Assembly: GCA_016649455.1 (NCBI GenBank)
Contig: JAENXO010000050.1
Location: 1 to 10,553, forward strand
Source: Gemmatimonadota bacterium
Lineage (GTDB): Bacteria > Gemmatimonadota > Gemmatimonadetes > Palauibacterales > Palauibacteraceae
DNA: 10,553 bases
Reading direction: 5' to 3'
Shown here: positions 5,884 to 10,553 of the stretch, piece by piece
Numbering within the stretch: the first letter of the stretch is position 1
How the letters are laid out: each line of letters begins with the position of its first letter
The notes under the pieces: generated by a model
Told to the model about the DNA's origin: nothing
The model's input: only the letters and a program-made list of their open reading frames with translations
Database searches by the model: none
Position numbers and translations under genes: made by a program

Positions 5884-7380
5884 ATGCTGATCTGTCGGCA
5901 ACTCGTCGATGCGCCGACCCCCGAGCAGGTGTTCGACCGGGTGTCCGGACTTCCCTGGTGCGTCTGGTTCGACAGCTCGGATGTCAGACCGGACACGGGT
6001 CGCTGGTCCTTCCTCGCGATCGATCCGTACGCCGTGCTCCTGGCCCGGGATGGGCACGCCTGGTGGGTGGAACCGGAGGGCATCCGAGACACCGGGAGCG
6101 GGGGACTTCGTTCTCTCGAATTCGCGATCCGGCGATCCGGCGAGTCCGCGGTTGAGGCGGTCGAACCCGGAGCGGACGTCGAGCGAGGATGTCCGATCCC
6201 ATTCAGGGGTGGCGCAGCCGGATTCCTGTCATATGAGATCGGCTCCGAGATCGAGATTCTGCCGGGCCCGCGGAGCCGAGATCCGGCCCTTCCGGACCTG
6301 GAATTCGGATTCTTCGACGTAGTCGTCGGTTGGGACCACCTCGAGGGCACCTGCCATGTTGTCTCCACAGGCCTTCCGGACCGGGGCGACGGGAGGCGGA
6401 ATCGAGCGTCAAGCAGGCTCGACGAGGTCGTCAAGTGGATTCACGGTGATGTTCCGCCGCCGCATCCTCGCGGGGCGCTCGCCGACCTGGCAGTCTCGCG
6501 ATCGAGACAGGAGTCGCCCGACTCGACGCCCGAGTATCCAGTCGCGGGAACCGATGGACTCCGCTCCAACTTCACTCGAGCCGGCTATATGGCGGCGGTA
6601 CAGACTGGCATCGAGAAGATTCGAAACGGCGACATATTCCAGGTCAATCTTTCTCAGCGCTTCACGGCCCCCGCACCGCAGGATCCAGTCACGTTCTACC
6701 ACGAACTGCGACGGAGGTCGCCTGCTCCGTTCGGAGCGTTCTTCAGGGGTTCGACCTGCGTGATCGCCAGCGCGTCGCCGGAGAGATTCGTGCGGCTCGA
6801 CCGCGAGGGGGGAATCCAGTCCCGGCCGATCAAGGGGACCCGACGGCGAGGTGCCGACGGGGAGGAAGATGAGGAGCTCGCGGCCGCTCTGATCTCCAGT
6901 GACAAGGACCGGGCGGAAAACCTGATGATCGCGGATCTCCTGCGAAACGACATCTCACGAGTCAGCCGGACTGGAACGGTTCGGGCTGCGGAGCTGTTCC
7001 GCCTCGAGTCGTTCGCCAACGTGCATCACCTCGTGTCGATCATCGAGGGGAGCATCCGACAGGGAATCGGCCCGGTGGATGTCATTCGGGCGATGTTTCC
7101 CTGTGGGTCGGTGACGGGCGCACCGAAGATCAGGGCGATGGAGATCATCGCCGAACTCGAACCGGTTGCTCGCGGTCCCTGTTACGGTTCCGTCGGCTGG
7201 ATTGGAATCGACCTGCAGATGGACTTCAGCGTCGCGATTCGCACGGCCGTAATCACGGCTGAACGCGCAATGTTTCACGCGGGCGGCGCCGTCGTGTCCG
7301 ATTCGGTTCCCGCGGACGAGTACGCCGAGACCCTGGACAAAGCTCGCGCGCTGGCCGCGACGCTCTGCCACGAGATCTGA
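5884..7380 (+). CDS. pabB: aminodeoxychorismate synthase component I
   Basis: Chorismate-binding enzyme that, with ammonia from PabA, converts chorismate to 4-amino-4-deoxychorismate, the precursor of p-aminobenzoate for folate. Its 498 residues show an N-terminal TrpE/PabB-like domain (about 1-190), a variable linker (190-230) and the chorismate-binding domain (230-498). Key motifs: NGDIFQVNLSQRF (248-260), ASPERF (297-302), PIKGTRRRG (315-323), DKDRAENLMIADLLRND (340-356), CGSVTGAPKIRAME (407-420) and the C-terminal DEYAETLDKARAL. Lys317 in PIKGT is the residue that marks PabB; anthranilate synthase TrpE has PIAGT. ATG 5884 starts the expected N-terminus but has no clear ribosome site, so translation may depend on the gene before it, 46 bp upstream. 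The stop is three bases before pabA, indicating one transcript. Confidence 0.95.
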   Translation: MLICRQLVDAPTPEQVFDRVSGLPWCVWFDSSDVRPDTGRWSFLAIDPYAVLLARDGHAWWVEPEGIRDTGSGGLRSLEFAIRRSGESAVEAVEPGADVERGCPIPFRGGAAGFLSYEIGSEIEILPGPRSRDPALPDLEFGFFDVVVGWDHLEGTCHVVSTGLPDRGDGRRNRASSRLDEVVKWIHGDVPPPHPRGALADLAVSRSRQESPDSTPEYPVAGTDGLRSNFTRAGYMAAVQTGIEKIRNGDIFQVNLSQRFTAPAPQDPVTFYHELRRRSPAPFGAFFRGSTCVIASASPERFVRLDREGGIQSRPIKGTRRRGADGEEDEELAAALISSDKDRAENLMIADLLRNDISRVSRTGTVRAAELFRLESFANVHHLVSIIEGSIRQGIGPVDVIRAMFPCGSVTGAPKIRAMEIIAELEPVARGPCYGSVGWIGIDLQMDFSVAIRTAVITAERAMFHAGGAVVSDSVPADEYAETLDKARALAATLCHEI

Positions 7381-7383
7381 GCC

Positions 7384-8028
7384 GTGATTCTACTCATCGA
7401 CAACTACGACTCCTTCGTCCACAACCTCGCACGCTACTTCGAGGAACTGGGAGAGGAGACGGTCGTGGTTCGCAACGATGCGATCGATCTCGAGTCCGCC
7501 GTGGCGCTCAGGCCCGGCCAGATAGTCCTTTCCCCCGGACCGTGTACTCCCCGTGAGGCCGGAATCTGTGTCGATCTCACGCGACTCGTCGGCGGGCGGA
7601 TTCCGATCCTCGGCGTCTGCCTGGGACACCAGTGCCTGGGTGAGGCATTCGGCGGTCGGGTGGTCCGGGGAAGACCTGTCCACGGAAAGGTCAGCGCCAT
7701 TGAGCATGAAGGCGTCGACCTGTTCTCGGGGCTTCCCGCGCCGCTGGTGGTGACCCGATACCACTCGCTGGTCGTCGACCCCGAATCCCTCCCGCCTGAA
7801 CTCGTTCCGCTGGCCTGGGCACCTGACGGAACGCTCATGGCGTTGCGGCACCGAACAATGCCCGCCTGGGGAGTCCAATTCCACCCGGAGGCGGTACTCA
7901 CGACGGCCGGCCACGCGCTGCTGGCGAACTTCCTGTCGCTCGGACGCGGACAGGAGCCTCGCGGTCTCGCGACCCCTCTTCCGCCCCACGAGACTGCCCC
8001 TCCTGGAGTATCGCCACCCCTGGACTGA
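7384..8028 (+). CDS. pabA: aminodeoxychorismate synthase component II (glutamine amidotransferase)
   Basis: Class I glutamine amidotransferase that frees ammonia from glutamine for PabB. In many bacteria one such subunit also serves anthranilate synthase (TrpG), so dual use is possible. Seen: the start ILLIDNYDSFVHNLARY, LSPGPCTP (49-56), the nucleophile Cys79 in GVCLGHQCLGE, and the catalytic His167 and Glu169 in WGVQFHPEA. GTG at 7384 is three bases after the pabB stop and leaves the family N-terminus intact; the ribosome site is weak, consistent with translational coupling. The catalytic body ends near residue 187. About 27 further residues, rich in Pro, form a tail not usual in the family (typically about 190 residues). 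No pabC follows; the next gene is convergent. Confidence 0.94.
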   Translation: MILLIDNYDSFVHNLARYFEELGEETVVVRNDAIDLESAVALRPGQIVLSPGPCTPREAGICVDLTRLVGGRIPILGVCLGHQCLGEAFGGRVVRGRPVHGKVSAIEHEGVDLFSGLPAPLVVTRYHSLVVDPESLPPELVPLAWAPDGTLMALRHRTMPAWGVQFHPEAVLTTAGHALLANFLSLGRGQEPRGLATPLPPHETAPPGVSPPLD

Positions 8029-8059
8029 CGCGCGTTATGGAGACCACCGGGACCGGGGG

Positions 8060-9616
8060 CTACGGTCCGTAAACTCTGTGCCCGCAGGCGGCAACGCGAT
8101 AGTGAAGCGCTTCCGCGAGATGCCCGACGCGGACGTTAGTGCTGCCCTCCAGGTCCGCCACCGTACGTGCCACCCGCAGAATCCGGTCACATCCTCTGGC
8201 GCTGAGTCCGAAACGGCTGACGGACCGTCCCAGCAGGGCTTCGCCTTCCGGATCCAGACTGCACTGGCGTCGAATCTCACGAGGGCCGAGCTCGGCATTG
8301 CAGGTCGGGAGATCCGAATCCGACCCGGTCAGTTCAGCGGTCCGGTGCAGGGCCCGATTCCGTGCCTGCACCACGCGAGCGCGCCGCTCGGCGGTCGTGT
8401 CACCCGGAGCGGGATCGCCTCGAAGGTCGGCCCATTGCACGGCCGGAATCTCGAGCCGGATATCGAATCGATCCAGCAACGGCCCACTGATGCGTGATTC
8501 GTACCTGCGGATCATCCATGCTTCGCACGTACAGCGACCGGACGATGAAGTCAGATAGCCACAGGGACACGGGTTCATCGCGGCGACGAGCTGAAACCGG
8601 GCGGGAAACGTCATAGCAGCTCGGGCCCGGACGATGTGCACGACGCCCTGATCCAGCGGCGAGCGAAGCGCGTCCAGCACGGCGGGTCTGAATTCAGGAA
8701 GTTCGTCGAGAAACAGAACCCCCCGGTGTGCCAGCGAGGCCTCGCCTGGCCTGGGCACCGCTCCACCACCCAGGAGCCCGGCTGAGCTCACGGAATGATG
8801 CGGTGCCCGAAACGGTCGCTTTCGAAGCAGCGGTGAGCCCGGCCCGAGACAGCCTGCAACACTGTGCACGGACGAGACCTCGAGTGCCTCGTCCGGTCGG
8901 AGCGGGGGAAGGAGGCCTGGAAGTCGCATCGACAGCATGGTCTTGCCCGAGCCGGGCTCGCCCGAGAGCAGCAGGTGGTGCCCCCCCGCAGCCGCGATCT
9001 CGAGGGCCCGCTTCGCGGCTACCTGGCCTCTGACTTCTTCCAGGACAGGCCCTTCCCGATCCTCAGCCCGATTCGGCGCACATCCGGAGCGGGTGAGCTC
9101 GCCAGTGCCGCCGAGGAAGGCCAGAACGGACTGGAGGTCGGCGGCTCCGAGTGCGGTCACGTCGGGTACTCCGGCGACTTCTCCTACGTTATCGCGCGGC
9201 ACGATCAGGGTGTCGAGATCGGGCTCGGTACGACAACGGAGGGCCATCGGGAGAATGCCCCGTACGGGACGAATCGATCCGTCCAGCCCGAGCTCGCCGA
9301 CGAGCGCTGTACGCTCGAACTGCCGTTGCGGAATCGTTCCCGCCCCAGCGAGCACACCGATCAGGAGAGGAAGGTCGAAGGACGCGCCGGCCTTGGGAAC
9401 ATCAGCGGGCGCGAGGTTCACGGTGATCCGCAGGCCCGGAATCCGCAGTCCGAGATTCGCGGCCGCAGCTCGAATGCGCTCGACGGTCTCGCGGGCGGCC
9501 GACGGCGCGAGCCCGCTGGTCCGGATGCCGGGCGTGCCGCGCCGAATCGTGATCTCGACGCGGATTCGGATCGGTTCTACACCGACGAGCGCGAAAGTAT
9601 GGACGACGTGAAACAC
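8060..9616 (-). CDS. comM: ComM/YifB family Mg chelatase-like AAA+ protein
   Basis: Hexameric AAA+ DNA helicase family; in Vibrio ComM drives branch migration during natural transformation. The family also occurs in species with no known competence. Its 518 residues match the family (about 505). Order: N-terminal Lon/S5-like domain (about 1-170) starting VHTFALVGVEP; AAA+ core (190-395) with Walker A GEPGSGKT (219-226), FRAPHHS (269-275), Walker B VLFLDE (300-305) and the RFD motif (383-385); C-terminal Mg-chelatase domain (405-505). Four Cys (350, 352, 362, 364) in NPCPCGY and RCTC form the usual probable zinc site. The start is GTG at 9616, chosen because it gives the normal 12-residue lead to LVG; no ribosome site is evident. 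It follows the membrane protein gene by 28 bp and is convergent with pabA across 31 bp. Confidence 0.94.
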   Translation of the reverse strand: MFHVVHTFALVGVEPIRIRVEITIRRGTPGIRTSGLAPSAARETVERIRAAAANLGLRIPGLRITVNLAPADVPKAGASFDLPLLIGVLAGAGTIPQRQFERTALVGELGLDGSIRPVRGILPMALRCRTEPDLDTLIVPRDNVGEVAGVPDVTALGAADLQSVLAFLGGTGELTRSGCAPNRAEDREGPVLEEVRGQVAAKRALEIAAAGGHHLLLSGEPGSGKTMLSMRLPGLLPPLRPDEALEVSSVHSVAGCLGPGSPLLRKRPFRAPHHSVSSAGLLGGGAVPRPGEASLAHRGVLFLDELPEFRPAVLDALRSPLDQGVVHIVRARAAMTFPARFQLVAAMNPCPCGYLTSSSGRCTCEAWMIRRYESRISGPLLDRFDIRLEIPAVQWADLRGDPAPGDTTAERRARVVQARNRALHRTAELTGSDSDLPTCNAELGPREIRRQCSLDPEGEALLGRSVSRFGLSARGCDRILRVARTVADLEGSTNVRVGHLAEALHYRVAACGHRVYGP

Positions 9617-9644
9617 ACGTCGTCATGCACGTCTGGCTTCAACG

Positions 9645-10184
9645 TTACCTCAAACGAGGACCGGTCCCGGCCGCAGGGAACGGGTGCTCGATCTCGGAGT
9701 CGGTGCTGGTCCTGATGACCGCCCACAGTCCCGGGTGTGCCCGGAACAGGTAGCCGGCCATGAACAGACCCGCGATCAGGTTGGCCACCGCCACCGCGAT
9801 CCAGGACGGGGCGAGGGGCCGATCAATGCGGAATCCGAGGAAACCGGAAAGCGAGTAGAAGAACCCCGCCAGCCCCAGGAACAGCATGACGATGAAGAAG
9901 CCCGGGTTCCGTTCGGCACGTGAGACCAGCCACGCAGCGATAACCCCGAACAGCACGAACGCCAGCATGTGCACGCCGTTGAAGGCGATTACCGATCCTG
10001 CCGCGACTCCACCGACGATCGACGCGTCGTGGGAAACCAGACCTTCCCCCAGCGCGGCGGCGGATTGGAATAGAGACTGACCGGTGAGCAGGTGGAGGGA
10101 TCCGAAGAACAGTGCGATAACCACATACCCGAGGAGCCCGGCGACGAGTCCCTCGGAAAGCACACGAGCGCGCTCCGGTTTCAT
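9645..10184 (-). CDS. unrecognised four-helix integral membrane protein
   Basis: A 179-residue inner-membrane protein of unknown function. Four hydrophobic segments are visible: about 11-33, 55-87, 94-118 and 126-148. The N-terminus is short and basic (MKPERAR), and a hydrophilic tail (150-179) ends in RLR. Polar residues within helices include His31, Asn69 and His72 (FNGVHMLAF); no motif of a known transporter was recognised. ATG at 10184 is preceded by GGGAG seven bases upstream. The frame stays open upstream to 10436, but that part crosses the leader and promoter and contains no sensible protein. The comM start is 28 bp after the stop, so the two may share a transcript. A promoter candidate lies at 10283-10312, with a hairpin-rich leader between. 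Confidence 0.8.
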   Translation of the reverse strand: MKPERARVLSEGLVAGLLGYVVIALFFGSLHLLTGQSLFQSAAALGEGLVSHDASIVGGVAAGSVIAFNGVHMLAFVLFGVIAAWLVSRAERNPGFFIVMLFLGLAGFFYSLSGFLGFRIDRPLAPSWIAVAVANLIAGLFMAGYLFRAHPGLWAVIRTSTDSEIEHPFPAAGTGPRLR

Positions 10185-10196
10185 TGGGACACTCCC

Positions 10197-10211
10197 TGGC
10201 CGTACTGGCCA
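10197..10211 (-). promoter_or_regulatory. hairpin next to the ribosome site of the membrane protein gene
   Basis: TGGCC-GTACT-GGCCA is a perfect five-base-pair inverted repeat with a five-base loop. It ends directly beside the GGGAG ribosome site (10196-10191 region) of the gene starting at 10184. It could affect translation initiation, but it is short. Confidence 0.25.
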
Positions 10212-10230
10212 ACCCTGTGCCAACCGGAAC

Positions 10231-10266
10231 ACCGGGCGGGGGGGCGTGAGAACGCCGCGGCCCGGT
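10231..10266 (-). promoter_or_regulatory. two-stem hairpin in the leader of the membrane protein gene
   Basis: ACCGGGC (10231-10237) pairs with GCCCGGT (10260-10266). Inside, after an asymmetric internal loop, GGCGT (10243-10247) pairs with ACGCC (10252-10256) around a four-base loop. This would fold into a stable hairpin in the 5' leader. No T-run follows on the minus strand, so it is a structured leader element rather than a terminator. No known riboswitch was recognised. Confidence 0.35.
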
Positions 10267-10282
10267 CTGCACGATTTGTCAC

Positions 10283-10312
10283 AATATAGGACTCCCGTAC
10301 CGATTGTGCCAG
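10283..10312 (-). promoter_or_regulatory. promoter candidate for the membrane protein gene and comM
   Basis: On the minus strand CTGGCA (10312-10307, four of six matches) is followed by an 18-base spacer and TATATT (10288-10283, five of six matches). Initiation near 10276 would leave about 90 bases of leader before the ATG at 10184. The -35 box lies within the inverted repeat at 10303-10322, and the expected start point lies within TTGTCACAA (10276-10284). Confidence 0.45.
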
Positions 10313-10322
10313 AGGACACAAT
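10303..10322. repeat. operator-like inverted repeat ATTGTG-N8-CACAAT
   Basis: A perfect six-base inverted repeat with an eight-base spacer covers the -35 box of the promoter at 10283-10312. A related element, GATTTGTCACAAT (10273-10285), which contains the palindrome TTGTCACAA, covers the -10 and start region. Both elements begin with GATT and end with CACAAT. The arrangement resembles a pair of repressor sites; the regulator is unknown. Confidence 0.35.
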
Positions 10323-10460
10323 GTTCGCTATCTGCCTCGCAGTAGACCGCCAGTAAAGTATAGAACACACTAACTTAGCTGAATATATCAGTCTCGTGCT
10401 AACTGGTACGATACCTACAATTATACAACCATGCACACTTTGTGCTAGAACGCACTATTC

Positions 10461-10553
10461 TCAGCTGAACGTAGAGATCTCGGCCAGCGGGCTCCTGGAC
10501 AGGTCCGGAACGCGGGCATCTGCCGCCGGAAACCCGGTGACGAGAAGAAGGAA
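10461..10553 (-). CDS. possible C-terminal end of a protein, cut by window edge
   Basis: One minus-strand frame is open from the right edge for 30 codons to TGA at 10463-10461. It reads ...LVTGFPAADARVPDLSR... and ends in EISTFS. Of the 30 codons, 23 end in G or C, in line with the other genes here, and the stop coincides with the boundary of the AT-rich segment. No family was recognised and the fragment is short. Two other minus-strand frames are open over a similar length, so this call is tentative. Confidence 0.35.
   Translation of the reverse strand, partial: FLLLVTGFPAADARVPDLSRSPLAEISTFS

Larger units (their letters stand above)
10271..10460. other. AT-rich intergenic segment
   Basis: This stretch is clearly richer in A/T than the rest of the window: bases 10321-10380 are 45% G+C by count and 10381-10440 are 38%. 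It has no convincing gene on either strand. It contains the promoter and palindromes described separately, several other TATA-like hexamers, a GCACA-CTT-TGTGC hairpin (10433-10445), and a near-repeat CTTAGCTGAA / CTCAGCTGAA (starting near 10374 and 10460). It may be a regulatory region or a small foreign insertion. Confidence 0.5.

Noticed and set aside
5884..7380. Anthranilate synthase component I (trpE) as the identity of the chorismate enzyme
   Set aside because: The active-site motif is PIKGT, with the Lys that marks PabB, not the PIAGT of TrpE, and the neighbour is a pterin enzyme.
8050..8068. GGACCG-N7-CGGTCC hairpin between pabA and comM as a bidirectional terminator
   Set aside because: Only six base pairs and no T-run on either strand; it overlaps the comM stop codon.
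8060..9616. Magnesium chelatase subunit (ChlI/BchI) for chlorophyll synthesis
   Set aside because: The N-terminal Lon/S5-like domain and the NPCPCGY...RCTC Cys cluster mark the ComM/YifB branch, and no pigment genes are nearby.
8864..9715. Plus-strand open frame of 283 codons
   Set aside because: Antisense to comM, which has intact Walker A, Walker B and the Cys cluster.
10185..10436. 84-codon upstream extension of the membrane protein frame
   Set aside because: A good ribosome site precedes the ATG at 10184, and the extension crosses an AT-rich promoter region with no protein-like composition.

Overview
This is a GC-rich bacterial chromosomal segment made almost entirely of housekeeping genes. 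The gene set, the order L13-S9-S2, and a short RpoD/SigA-type sigma factor carrying region 2 residues FISYAVWWVRQSILQAL suggest a member of the FCB group, most likely Gemmatimonadota. That placement is an inference from gene order and motif resemblance, with no phylogeny behind it. No rRNA, tRNA, CRISPR array, insertion sequence or phage gene was seen.

Layout. Positions 1-5160 are all on the minus strand. In transcription order they hold thpR (RNA 2',3'-cyclic phosphodiesterase), an unrecognised membrane-anchored protein, lepB (signal peptidase I), a group 1/2 sigma-70 factor, then rplM-rpsI-rpsB, with rpsB running off the left edge. Between the sigma gene and rplM are a consensus-like promoter (TTGACA, 17 bp, TAGCTT) and, just downstream of it, a GC-rich hairpin followed by five T. 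The ribosomal operon may therefore be controlled by early termination in its leader.

Positions 5161-5345 form a divergent intergenic region with a good promoter for the plus-strand cluster queD-like/pabB/pabA (5346-8028). PabB and PabA together make aminodeoxychorismate, the precursor of p-aminobenzoate for folate. The QueD-like protein has both the QueD catalytic Cys and the PTPS-III-type Glu in one motif (CEPLHGH). Next to pab genes, this suggests it may supply the pterin half of folate, with or without a role in queuosine synthesis.

Positions 8060-10184 are again minus strand: an unrecognised four-helix membrane protein followed by comM (YifB-type AAA+ helicase). The two genes are 29 bp apart and convergent with pabA. 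The right end (about 10271-10460) is markedly AT-rich. It holds a promoter for the membrane protein overlapped by palindromic elements ending in CACAAT, and then the possible tail of another minus-strand gene cut by the window edge.

I found no clearly new defence or mobile system. The points most worth a second look are the ribosomal-protein leader, the dual-motif pterin enzyme beside pabBA, the long charged tail on S2, and the AT-rich operator-like region.
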